DNA of 64,000 nt, from positions 1,948,464-2,012,463 of the forward strand of contig NOKP01000001.1 of NCBI GenBank assembly GCA_002682825.1. The letters are read 5' to 3'. Position numbers and translations under genes: made by a program. The DNA comes from Neonectria sp. B-13 (taxonomy: Eukaryota; Ascomycota; Sordariomycetes; Hypocreales; Nectriaceae). Shown here in pieces: positions 9,848 to 20,832 of this stretch (position 1 is its first letter; each line of letters opens with the position of its first letter). The notes beneath the pieces were generated by a model. It had not been told where the DNA came from and did not search any database. It saw only the letters and a list, made by a program, of their open reading frames with translations.

Positions 9848-11264
9848 TTACAACAGTCCCATGCGCTTTCCCTTTGCCTTCACAAGAGACTGGAGCGGAC
9901 TCGGCTGCCCAATCTTGGCCACCTCCAACGAGGTGAGGAACGCGAGTGTCCTCATATATTGCTCCTGGTCCATTTTTTCCTGGGCCTTCTCCATTTTCCA
10001 ATCGAGAAAACCCCGTTGTCCTCTGATCTGTTTAATCATCTCACCCTCGTAGGTTTCAAACATCTTCCAGTCGTCAAGCTGTGACGGGCGGGGAATCTTA
10101 AGGATATCTTCTACCGGCAATTGACCTTTGGCCCGTTCCAGAGTGAGGACAAGGCGGTGAAGGTTCGTTTTGGGATTCATTCTTTGACCATACTGGCGAA
10201 TGATATACCTGGGGCAGGTTAGTCGCGTCTTCTCGGTGTGGAATTCAAACTCAACTCACAACCCGTCATATCGTAGGCCAGCCTTTGGGGCGAGAGGGCT
10301 CTGAAGACGATGTCCACGCAGAATTCGGATGTAAGAGCCAACTTGGGAGAGAAGAGACAGATGTATCTCCGAGATTCTACCCTCTCTTATATACTTGACA
10401 GTTCCGCTTGGCAAATAGACATCCTCCCTTCCAGTGACGAGGGGCAGCGCCGCAACACCATACTTCCCTTTTGTCGGCGTTTCCAGAGCACTTCCGACGA
10501 TACCATCGCGATGAGCGCATGCCAGGTTCAACCACCAGCTAGGGCTCCATAGTCAGCAAATGTTCTTGGAAATGCGTGGCTTCGTTGGAGTCTTCTCACT
10601 GTCCAGCCTCGAATTGCAGATTCCCTTCGAGCTCTGATAATGCCTCGAAGGTCTTGGCTCTCCAACGGCCCTGGCTGTTCTCGCTTGCGCTGTTGATCAC
10701 TACCTCCCTGAGTCGGCCGGTCTTGGGGAGACCGTGGTAGCGGTCTTGATCGATAGTAAAGTACTTCTCCAGGTACCGAGTTCTCCACACCCTTTGAAGC
10801 CGCTCTACCAGGAGCACCTCGTCGCGAAGATTAGTCGGCGTGGGCTTTGGGTGGTTTTCCGGGTTTATGATTTCCGAGAGTAATTTGTCTAGACGGGCGT
10901 TCTGAATAGTTGTAAACTCTATCATCGGAATGTTGTCGGTCTCGTCCCTCAACACAGCAGCTAAGAACCCCATTGCTTCCTCCCATCGCGGGCCCAGGCT
11001 ACGTCTATCGCCAAGACTCGAGCGGACGGAATCGCAAAGGTCGAGTAACAGATCATCATCAAGATCAGTAGTGAGAGGCAATCCGTGGTCATAGGAGGTT
11101 TGGGTCGAGCCAAGGATAGAGAGAGGGTCTGTGTATCGTCAGCTGGTCTGGGACCATGGTCTGTTTGCCAGGGTCTTAATCGTACTTCTGAGTTGCGTCA
11201 AATTGTCTGAAGAACCATCGTATATCCATTCATGATCACATACGAGCCCTGCCGAAAAGGGCAC
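9848..11264 (-). CDS. SRA-YDG domain protein (5' end not placed)
   Basis: Assembled exons 11186-11264, 10600-11128, 10260-10538 and 9848-10208 stay in one frame and give at least 415 aa. The region from AGHWWLNLACAHRDGIVGS through SYIRILRGHRLQSPLAPK to GLRYDGLYIIRQYG matches the SRA (SAD/SRA, YDG) fold, which in UHRF1 and SUVH proteins binds methylated CpG and in bacteria is paired with nucleases. The helical N-terminal half (residues ~30-190) and the charged C-terminal helix (DDWKMFETYEGEMIKQIRGQ onward) are not recognised. I see no RING, SET, PHD or nuclease motif. Introns are 51, 61 and 57 bp, all GT-AG. At least one more 5' exon is needed: the first placed exon follows a TTTAG acceptor and has no ATG. 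Function unknown. Confidence 0.7.
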
Positions 11265-12375
11265 CTAAACACTCCGTCAGCCGGATTCTCTGAGGAAACA
11301 CGGACATGCTTGCCTGTTGGTAGGTCACAGATGATCTGCCGTGCATTTCCAGGACCAGGGTTTGCTGGGGAGAAGCAATATCTGGTAAAACCACAAGATG
11401 GGAAGGTAGGCCTTTCGTTTAATACTCCTTTTTGCGACGTGGCGTGCAACTGTAATTGGACCGACATGTCTTTGTCCGCGCATGGCTGACAAGTCAGATG
11501 TTGGTCCGCGCCTCATTAGCAAGCCGCAGGGACACAGGTTAAGGATTCCAGGGGCATTGGAGAGGCGTAGCAATTTCTGGGCTTCTGGTATAGGGATCAA
11601 AGGAAACGGATTAGGTGGTGTTCTAGGGATATAGGTGAGGTCTGGTGTTTGTAGCTGACAGGAACCCAGCTCAGAAACAGCAAGGGTAGATCATGAGGAT
11701 CTGCAAGTGCCTTTTCTGGGAGAGTGAGTACATGGATCATATAGAGGTACTACTAGGCAGGTGGGAAGCGGATGCGACAGGGAGGTAAGGAGGTACGGAG
11801 GGAGAAGACAGGGAGGGAGGGGGCTCTCTTTGTTCTTTCAGTGCCAGTAGCACTTGCAGCTGTGGTTGTGTGTTCTATTCCCAGGCAGTTCGAACTTCTC
11901 CCATTACGGCAGTTGATGAGGTGGTCGCGTGGGTCGGTTTCTTAGCCCCAGTCTCTCGGTTGTTTTCCTCTCGCACCACAGTCCACGATACTCTCGGCCT
12001 TTCCTCACCCATGCCACCATGTCATCATGCCATGTGGATGGATGCACCAATTCCCGCATCACAAAGGCGATCAGCTGCCTCGGTTTAAAATAGCAGAACT
12101 AAACGATAAAGTTAATCGTCACCGGCAATACAGGACAAAAGCTATTTGGCGGAGGCTATTTGTCTTGGCAGCTCGTTGCGATGTGGCTCTAGTCTGGGTT
12201 CTGGCAATCATTTTCCGTGTTAGTTACAGGGTTCGGTCGCGGTAAACCGTTGCCCGCGGCCCCTCGTTAATATGTCCCCTGTTTCGTGCCCCTTCTTCCA
12301 AATCCGCAAACTCGTTCCATTTCCATCTAGAACTCTTTACTTTGTCGCGAGCAACTTCGAGTCTTTGTAGTAAAC
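11265..12375. other. Divergent intergenic region, SRA gene and ABM gene
   Basis: Should hold the missing first exon of the SRA gene and both promoters. 11740-11825 is purine-rich on the plus strand (GGGAGG repeats). A TATA-like element is not obvious before the ABM start, but its leader (12290-12375) is pyrimidine-rich. An open frame on the minus strand at 11198-11467 overlaps the placed SRA exon in another frame and was not called. Confidence 0.4.
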
Positions 12376-12819
12376 ATGGCGCCTATCCAGCTGACAGCTA
12401 TCATTACCCCCAAGCCAGGAAAGGCTCAACGGGTAGGTTCTCTCACATACGCGGCGGCATTATATGACGCTTTTACTCACTCCGTCCAGTTTTTGGAGCT
12501 CTTCGAAGCATGTGTTCAGTATGTTCAGGCCAATGAGCCGGCTGTTCACCGATACGAAATGCACAAGGGTGTCAAGGATCTCAACGACGGCAAAGAGCAG
12601 TTCGTTGTGCTCGAGGGGTATTTACCGAATCTACATATGTTTGCAAAATGGGGCTGGGCTAACACTGAGAGCAGTTACGACGACCAAGAGGCGCTGGATA
12701 ATCATATGAAGATCCCCCCCGTGGTGGCGATGCTAGAGGCCTTTGAAAAGGAACAGTTGTGCGACACGGAGATCATCAGAACGACAACGGGTCCCGGTAT
12801 CAACAAGGCGCGGATTTGA
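12376..12819 (+). CDS. Small antibiotic-biosynthesis-monooxygenase (ABM) fold protein
   Basis: A 128-aa dimeric alpha/beta-barrel-type protein by pattern. Exons 12376-12432 and 12490-12819. The N-terminus QLTAIITPKPGKAQRFLELF is the classic first strand and helix of ABM/ferredoxin-like proteins. It is followed by a VHRYEMHKG strand and an EGYLPNLHMFAKW segment that replaces the usual E-W/Y-helix motif. The 57-bp intron is a multiple of three and has no stop, so an unspliced reading would insert 19 residues inside the first helix; the GTAGGT donor and CAG acceptor argue for removal. ABM proteins include quinone-forming monooxygenases and heme-degrading enzymes; no substrate can be assigned. 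Confidence 0.72.
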   Translation: MAPIQLTAIITPKPGKAQRVGSLTYAAALYDAFTHSVQFLELFEACVQYVQANEPAVHRYEMHKGVKDLNDGKEQFVVLEGYLPNLHMFAKWGWANTESSYDDQEALDNHMKIPPVVAMLEAFEKEQLCDTEIIRTTTGPGINKARI

Positions 12820-13258
12820 ATAGCTGTCGTATTAAGCGCACCGAGAGAGATACGTTGACATAATGTCATCCGGTAGGAAATGAAAGAATACATAGACTAG
12901 TCTTTGTAGATTATGAATGAGAGCATCTATCAATATTGTGTGCTTCGACCGCTTGAATCGCGGCCTGAACGTTGCGCATACACATCGAGGTGCGACGCTA
13001 CATTCGCAAATCAGTTACCCTGCACTCAAGCACAGAAGCTGTCTTCACCGCCTTCCAACCACGGAATCGCGCCTTCTGTCGATTGCTTATCAGGGTCCAC
13101 CGCCTTCTAGATTAGACGCCTCCAGATTTACTGCCGGAGGAAAAATTGCCGTCGCAACTTGAATCTCGCCCCACCATACAAGGGTAAAATAACATACCCG
13201 CGTCGCATTTCATTGCAATCATCGGCGCATCACTCCTCAACAACAATTCGTGGCTGCC
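12820..13258. other. Intergenic between the ABM gene and PUS7
   Basis: Tandem plus-strand spacing: ABM 3' UTR and PUS7 promoter/leader (CACTCCTCAACAACAATTCG just before the start). No gene recognised. Confidence 0.45.
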
Positions 13259-15594
13259 ATGGCCGAGCAACCCCATTTCACGGTGCGCGGGAGTGCCTCC
13301 TACAACAAGACCCTTGGCATTACCCAACGGGCAACCCCACTCGCCGCGACGTGGACCGGTGACCTTCGTGCCAGGTAAGCTACAATATCTGAACTGTTTT
13401 TAAGCTCTTGATTCTGATACTCTCCAGGTTCTCGGACTTTCAAGTCAACGAGATCCAGACGAATGGCTCAGTCCTTCACCTGAAGAATCTGGGCTTGGGT
13501 GGTGATGAGATTCAGGTGCTTAGGTCAACCTCCGTTACCCTGTTCCTGAGCTAATGTTGCGTGTAGACGACCGAGGCAAAGAAGGAGCCCAATGCCGAGC
13601 CGGTGAAAGGAGAAGTCAAACAAGAAGATGGGAACATCAACGGGAAGAATGAACCCTCAAGCAATGGCAATGAGGCTACTGTCCCTGTCCAGCCTGAGCA
13701 AACGCGCGACGTCTCCGCCGAAGACGTGGCCGCCCTTGAGGCGCTAACCGACCCCCAGTTCACAAAGGAGCTCGTAGAGTTGTACAAAGCTGGCTCTGGG
13801 GCTGCCCACGAGAAGAAGACGAAAGTTACTTCGCAACCTGTGGATGACAGACCTAAGCGAGGTCAAATACACCAGGAGATCCGACGGATCTTCAAGTCTC
13901 AGATCGACACCGGCACCAACGATTCTGGAGCCATTTTCGCGACCTTCGTGCCGCCGCGAAAACCCAACAACAAGAAAAATCGAGGCGGCCAAGGCAATCG
14001 CAACAGGCGCGAGGAGAAGCCCGCGGGCGAATACCTACACTTCACCCTGTTCAAGGAAAACCGAGACACCATGGATGCCGTGAACCAGATTTCGCGGTTC
14101 CTCAAGGTCAAGACCCAGGTCGTGGGGTACGCCGGAACAAAAGACCGCAGAGCCTCGACTGTGCAGCGGTGCTCGGTGCGCCATCAGCGATCAAGAAACC
14201 TCGCCGGGCTCAACGGCCGACTATGGGGCATCTCGACCGGCGACTACGAGTACCATGACAGGTCCGTATACCTGGGCCAGCTCTTGGGCAACGAGTTCGT
14301 CATTGCCATCAAGAATTGTGAGGTTGTCGGCGAATCCCAGGACGAGCCAGTGGCTCAGCGTGTAGAGAAGATGAGGGCCAATGTTGACTCTGCCATGGCG
14401 CACATGGCTGAGCATGGCTGGATCAACTACTTTGGTCATCAAAGATTCGGCACGCATGAGATTGGCACACACCAGATCGGGACGCTGATTCTCGGAGACA
14501 AGTACGAGGAGGCCGTCAAGTCGCTTCTTCACTACGACGAGGAGATCGCTGCCAAGGCCGAGGCGGGAGAAGTCCCTGAGGAGGCCTTTAAGAGAGACGA
14601 TTATGCCCGCAACCAAGCCTGCATGTTGTTCTTAACGGGCAAGGACATCAACAAAGCCATCGAGATCATGCCCAGACGCTTCTCTGCCGAAAGCTGTATC
14701 TTCCGACACCTGAATCGCCAAGGCGCCCAGTCCCAGAAAGACTTCGTCGGCGCGCTCATCCACATTACCCGGGGCCTACGCTCCATGTACTTACACGCCT
14801 ATCAGTCCTACGTCTGGAACCACGCCGTCAGCAAGCGCTGGGAGATGCATGGCGAGACCGTCGTGAAGGGCGATCTCGTCATCGCCCAGACCGAGTCCAC
14901 CCCGCTCGTCAGCGGCCAGGACCAGGACGGCGATGACATCGTCAACCCCATTGACGACGATGACGACGCGCCCGTGCGTGCCAGACCGCTCACCGCTGAC
15001 GAGGCTGCGAGCGGGAGCTTCACAATCTATGACGTCGTGCTCCCCACGCCTGGATACGATGTCGTGTACCCGGACAACGAGATCGGGACCTTCTACGAGG
15101 AGTTCATGGGTCGTGAGGAGAACGGCGGACTTGATCCGCACAAGATGCGCCGCATGCGCCGCGAGTTCAGCCTTCCCGGCCGGTACCGCAAGCTCATGAA
15201 CCGCTTCCTTGCTCCGCCCTCGGTCGAGGTCCGCGCCTACGCCGACGACACCGAACAGATGCACCCCACAGACCTGGATGTCATCAAGGCGGCCTCTAAG
15301 CGCAACGGTGACGGTAGCAAGCGCCGCCGCGAAGACGTCGACGCCGAGCCGACGGCTAAGAAGGCCAAAGTAGAAGGTGATGACGGCGTACCGGCTACTG
15401 TGGACGTCGAGATGACAGAAGATGGATCCAAGGAAGCACCTCCGACGGCGGAGGACACAGCCGTTGCCCCTTCCACATTAGACCCAACTAAGGTTGCGGT
15501 GATCGTCAAGTTCCAGCTCGGCCGGAGTGCGTATGCAACGGTTGCGCTGCGAGATCTCATGGGCGACCCCCCTGAGGAGACGTCTGCAGCATGA
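13259..15594 (+). CDS. PUS7: PUS7/TruD family pseudouridine synthase
   Basis: Pus7 converts uridine to pseudouridine at position 35 of U2 snRNA and in tRNA, 5S rRNA and mRNA. Exons 13259-13374, 13428-13515 and 13567-15594 give 743 aa. The TruD signature with the catalytic aspartate, VVGYAGTKDRRASTVQ, is at about residues 250-265. The second family block NYFGHQRFGTHEIGTHQIG lies near 360-380. The N-terminus has the RFSDFQVNEI motif interrupted by intron 1, which supports the exon structure and the start at 13259. Two insertions are low-complexity and charged: an acidic Ser/Glu-rich stretch at ~70-105 and a C-terminal acidic and KKAK-containing stretch at ~575-635. It is convergent with MKK1. 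Confidence 0.95.
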
Positions 15595-16153
15595 GCAGGT
15601 GGCCGTAATACATAGTTCAATGGGCTACGGGACGTCTTAGGTGTTGCACAAGCATATATGATGTCAAGATGCTTGTATCCTAAATTTTGATACCCATCTA
15701 TTAGTGGGAAATACATAGAAGGCGGACGCATGCAGCGTTCGCTAAATGGGAGGATGTTTTTCGCCCTCCTCAAGGCATCAGTGTTTCCAACACATCAATC
15801 TTGCAATTCCAACCCAGTCCCAACGTCTTCATGACATTGTCTTCCGCCATCGTCTCCAACCATCATCATTGCCGTCGTCGTTGCACCCTCCGGGGTCGTG
15901 AACCGAACCCCCTCCCTCCAAATATCCCACGCCGTGATTTGACCCGCCATGTTGATCTGAGAATCTCGTCCACATCGCGTCCACATACTTCCATCTCCGA
16001 TGGCTGCCTCATGACCCAGGCCCAGCCTTTTTGATATCGTCATGGGCGGTAGATGCAGAGGCGTAGAGTGTAACCTTCCCTCGCATATAAGGCGTGGGTG
16101 CATCGTTGCTCAAATTGTCCTTGTGCTACTAGTCTTGGGTGCCTCGGTTTTGC
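15595..16153. other. Convergent 3' region between PUS7 and MKK1
   Basis: 559 bp tail-to-tail. Open frames on both strands here lack any recognisable motif. Probably two 3' UTRs. Confidence 0.45.
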
Positions 16154-17912
16154 CTACGAGGCTCGGGGTTGATTTTCCCACCCCCACACAAAAGAAAGGT
16201 ACTTGACCATGTTGACACGTTTAGAGCGCATCTCGACCATCCAGGGGTGCTCCATCATCTTCCATGGGCTGGCCCGGCGGTTCGGTTGTTTTTCCAGACT
16301 GTAAAATGTTGTCAGCAGAAAGCTCGGGAAGTTGAAGACAGGGGGGATCTGGACATACCAGCACTCGATGAAGTACTTGAAGTTGTCGCTCCAGTACACA
16401 TCCATATCCGGCTCATCCTTCAACTTAGGAACGTTTTGCCGAACGATATAGGTGAGCAGGTCGATGAGGCCTGCTCGGGGCTGCATCTCCGTGCCGTCGG
16501 CGGGGAAGGGGAAACGATGCTGTGCAACCTCTAGGAGTGTCACTCCGGTCGACCACACATCCGAGGTGATAGTGTAGGATTGCCCCGTGATTCTTTCGGG
16601 AGCCATGTAGTAGCTTGTTCCGATGAAGGTGTTGGCCTCACCCTTGGTACCGAAATCGCCAGACACGCCAAAATCGCAGAGCTTGACAGCGCCGTCTCGA
16701 CAAAGGAGAATATTGGATGGTTTAATGTCTCGGTGGATGATTCGTCGGGTGTGAAGGTAGGTAAGACCGGCCAAGACACCCTCGGCAATCTTACCCAGGA
16801 CCTTTTCGCCTGTTCGTCCACCCAGTCGCTTCACTTCCTTGTAGATGCTGTCTAGCGAACCGCCCTCACAGAACTCCATAGCGATGGAGATGGTGGCAGT
16901 GGTGGGGTCCACGAATGCACCATAGTACTTGCAGATGTGGTCCGAGGCACAATCCTTGTTGAAGCCCAATTCTCGAAGAATTTGCTTCTTCACATCAGGA
17001 TCGGGATTAGTAGTAATGATCTGGTTGTTTGTTAGCCATAGGTCTTGGGATGTTGCGTGGGTTTATAGCTCACCTTCAGAGCAAACAAGGTGGAACCACC
17101 CTTAAGCTTGGCTTTGGTCACGGCGCCTCCAGCACCCTCACCTAGATTGCCCAACTCAACAATTCTCTTCTCCATGCTGGCGATCCTCCAGCCCTCTTCA
17201 TCCAGATCATCAACGTCAAGGGTCCTGGCCTTTTCGAGGCTCAGCTGGTCGAAGGCCTCGAGTCCCTGCAGGCTGCCGTCCCTCTCCATGGAAACGCCAC
17301 CTTCACTCCTCTCCGAATACATGGATCCAACAGCTGATACGGGGTCGGGGGTACCCTGTGCTCTCGACACACCGATACCATATTGTGATGCAAAGGAAAG
17401 CGCGGAGTACTGCGAGCCGGCGGAAGTAGGGTTGCTTGCTCTGCCGTCCAGGGGACCGAAACTACCGGACCTCGAGTGTGCAGCACTGCTTTCGCTTCCT
17501 CCGCTTGCCGACTGACCGGGCTGTGTTGTGCATTGCAACCGAGGAGGCTGCTCATATGGGGTAGCCTGGCTTCCCATGGGAGTCGCGAGATGTAGCGTAG
17601 GGAGCGGTGGCCTTGAGGGGGCGGCGATTGAACCGCCCTGGTTACCAATAGCCTTGACATTTAGAGATGGAGGGATAGCAAGGCCAAGTCTGGGCGCTCG
17701 TGGTCCCCCACTTCGGGCGCCGGGGATGGCGGGACGGAGGAGAGGGACTGGAGAGGGGCCTGAGTTGTGGGTAGGGAGAGAAATAGGAACGGAAGAAGAA
17801 GAGGCGGACTTGGATAATTAGCAAGGAATAATCAAGGGACGGAACGAACTACACATACACGATAGGCGGATGGGTCGATGCCCTGAGGAGCTGATGGTGC
17901 CTGGTCGGCCAT
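16154..17912 (-). CDS. MKK1: MAP kinase kinase of the cell wall integrity pathway
   Basis: Dual-specificity MAPKK that relays signal from the Bck1-type MAPKKK to the Slt2/Mps1 MAPK. Exons 17859-17912, 17074-17808, 16359-17020 and 16154-16298 give 531 aa. The N-terminal ~225 residues are Pro/Ser/Gly-rich and disordered-looking. The kinase domain has the Gly loop [12 protein letters not shown], the VAIK-type lysine in FALKII (joined across an intron), [11 protein letters not shown], and [27 protein letters not shown]. The activation segment and the [26 protein letters not shown] block match fungal MKK1/MkkA rather than the Ste7 or Pbs2 types. The final intron splits FIECC, and the C-terminus HPWMVEM...VWGW is standard. 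The start [10 protein letters not shown] is 18 codons before intron 1. Confidence 0.94.
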
Positions 17913-20832
17913 TTCGGTGATGTCGGGCTGCCTCGGGCAGCTAACGAAAGATGGGGAGAAGTAAGGGTAGGAATGTCGGTTGAGATATCAAGGCCGTAGC
18001 CAGACGCACAGCAACGACCTCACTGCAATGATTATCGGCGTCTGTGGAATAGACTGGCGGTCGGGGATGCGGAGGTCGGTAGCGTCGTAGTCGACCAGCG
18101 TCGGAGAGAGCAGGTTGGAGTTGGGAGTACTGGTGTACGCTGGTATTTCGGATGACGAGAGATACGTTCGCCGAAAACAATCAATGGATCGAGATGGAGA
18201 GTCGGGGAAGCGCTGTACGTAGTTCGAACGAGAGGAGACGCAGGTGAGGTTGGAAATGTGGTGCACTGGTGATGTACGAAGTAGTCGCAGAGGATGGCAA
18301 GAAGCAATGCCAGGAGCCGAAAGATGGTGTGGTAAGCAAGAAGCAAGTTGGATGGTTGGAAGGTTGTGCGGTAAGGTCGGAGGCAGGAGAGTCGACTCAA
18401 GAGGACCCAACGAAGCAACAAGGCAAGGCAAGGCAGTATTGGAGCGTGGCGACGAGCGACACGTCTTTGCGAAGATCCGAAACGAGGGGAGAAGGAGTGA
18501 GAGGATGTGAGAGGATCGAGAGGTGGGCGGGATGGAGTGGATTGGGTGAGTTTGGGGGGGATGCGTGGGTGGGCTACGTCGTAGTGGAGTACTCCCAGCC
18601 CAGGACACCGAGAGAAGGTACCTCTACAGTTGGTGGACTTGGGTGAGACCTCCACCGAGCGGCCTTGGTGGGCTGTTGGCGCCAGTAGGAAACCTCAGTG
18701 GACAATTTCACTGACAAGTCAGAGCTCACAGCCCGCTCAGCGGATGAGCTGGACGGGGATTCCCAGGGAGGCAAACTACAGGGAGGTACGGTGCAGATTA
18801 CAAAAGCCCAGCCAGAGGGCGGCGGTAGGTTACCTTTCTCCCACGGATGAGGCAGTTGGGCAACGTTCCTGGTGAGCAGCTCAAGCGCTGTGGTGGCGCT
18901 GCCGAGGACCGGGCAGTGGGCAGCGGCTTTTGGGCGGTTACGTTGGTGCCTTGGCAGCTTGGGCCCTGTTCCCATCCATGCCACAGGGCATGGTCCCCGT
19001 TCTCCCCAGGGGGGTCTAGCCCACTGGCGGGGGTTTGCTATTTAGGCGCTAGGGCCGGGGCGGGGGACTGGACGTTTCGGGCGCTGTTGGAGGCTCGCCG
19101 TCGGATCCAATCCAATCCACCCCAGTTGGCTCCTGGCTCCCTACCGCACCACCAGGTACCTTACCTGAGCCCGCTGTAGGGAGGCTCCCCGTTCCATCCA
19201 TCCTGAGCTCTAGTTATGTCTCAATGTTGCAACTGCAAGGCTCTAGCTCACGGCGGGGGCTTTGACTTAGGCGGCACCTGCGCCGGAGCCGTCTCGGGGC
19301 GGGATCTGGGATGGGGAAATGTCAAAATCTACTCCGACAACGACGTAATGATGACACCGGGGACGCTGGATTGGGGGCCAGCGCATGCCAAAAGGAAGAA
19401 CAGAGGCACGGCAATAAGGGAGGCGTGATGCCCAAAGATGAATCAACACCACTTCGTACGGCACAAGACAGCCAGAAACTGGCCCACCTTCTCCTCACTC
19501 TACTCCGTACTCCGTACCTTCCTGTACAAATACAGTTCAGGACTGTAGGACTCATCACCCAAAGGGCGGGCAAAGGTGGCGGCGGCACAAGTTCTAGACC
19601 ATCCAACCCAATAGTGTCCACCCCCAATGTCTTGGGATATTGTGCCTTGTGCTACAGGGGCTTTTGCCAAGGCATCACGAGGCTCGATATTGGATCAAAC
19701 GCAGCATTTCACTTAGATGTACAAAGTACTCCGTGCATACTGTGCGAAGTCAAGCCATCGAATCGAGCATTCTGCTATTCTTCCACTGTGGCAGTCAGTT
19801 GTGTTTCATCCATGCCTACGCCACGCAATCTCCAATGGTCTACCGAATTCGCCATTGAGCATCAACATGTCCCCAAGTCGCCATCAAAAGCCTGTGGTCA
19901 TTTCCACACCAGGAGCGCTGCATCGCGTATTGGCACGGTGGAGACAAAGAACCTGGGCGCGTTCGTCTTGCATCGACGTGGCCCAACGGCACGTCTCCAG
20001 CCAAGCCCACCAGAGCTCATCGTTCGACGCCTGCTAGGATCCAGAGCTGAATCGTGAAATGGGTTACCTGGGGAAGAGCCAACCGCCGTCATGGCAAGGT
20101 AGACGTGCATTGCCACTAGGTGCTTGGATGCTTCGTACTAGTGTACTACTTGGGTTGCAGGTCCCTGTTCTCCCGACTACATGAGGTACCTGAGGACTGA
20201 TCGTCCGCTGCACTGGGTGCCGCGCGGTGTCTTTCATGCCCTGCCCGAACCAGTGGGTGCATTTGATGTTTTGTTCCTTGTGCCTTGTCTCGCTGTTGGG
20301 GGTAGTGTGCCATGTCTGTCAGACACAGGGCAAGCATGTCCAAACGAATCAATGAACCATTTCACCACCTTTCCCACCTTTCCCACTTCATCACAATCAC
20401 ATCCCCGCTTACATACAGTAACCCCTCCTTGGCCCTCACTGGCTCGCAACCAACTCATCACCTTCAGACGGTGAAGGGCAATTTGCCACAGCTCCTCACG
20501 CGTCCCTACGCTTGTACGAGCACCTTGTCGTCCAATTCCGATGACCCGAGAATCCAGAGCGCCGGATGCACTCAAGCGACCCTGTTTAGCGAGTTATCCG
20601 AGACTACTAAGTCTCGCTTTCAAGTCTCTTGTGATAGCTTGATCGTCATCACGCTCCTAAGCGCGCGTCTACAAGCTTGCGGCTGCGATTGGACCCACCA
20701 GCCCGGTCGGCCCCACTCGCACCCGCCCAGTTTGTCAGGGTCCCGTTTTGCGACGACTGCCACCGCCAAAAATTTCCCATTCGCATTGCAAGAATGGATT
20801 TGTCCAACTCCTGCAATTTATAAAGCCGAGCC
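17913..20832. other. Long divergent intergenic region, MKK1 and DBP8
   Basis: 2.9 kb between divergent starts. The part next to MKK1 (to about 18600) is C/T-rich on the minus strand with many open frames, fitting a long leader. 19501-19516 holds two overlapping TACTCCGTA 9-mers. A 248-codon open frame (19311-20057, plus) has no family motif and mixed composition, so it is not called. DBP8 is preceded by a leader from about 20750. Nothing else is recognised. Confidence 0.45.
19501..19516. repeat. Two overlapping TACTCCGTA 9-mers
   Basis: TACTCCGTA at 19501-19509 and 19508-19516 share two bases. Further copies are at 3504-3512 and, as the reverse complement TACGGAGTA, at 58078-58086; all four are intergenic. 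Role unknown. Confidence 0.5.

Noticed and set aside
11198..11467. 89-codon minus-strand frame upstream of the SRA gene, considered as its first exon
   Set aside because: Reading on in this frame meets TGA, and it is not the frame needed to join the next SRA exon. Kept only as unresolved 5' structure.
19311..20057. 248-codon open frame on the plus strand between MKK1 and DBP8
   Set aside because: No recognisable domain, uneven composition with many Cys/Ser/Arg, and it overlaps other open frames in a GC-rich promoter region. Length alone does not support a gene.
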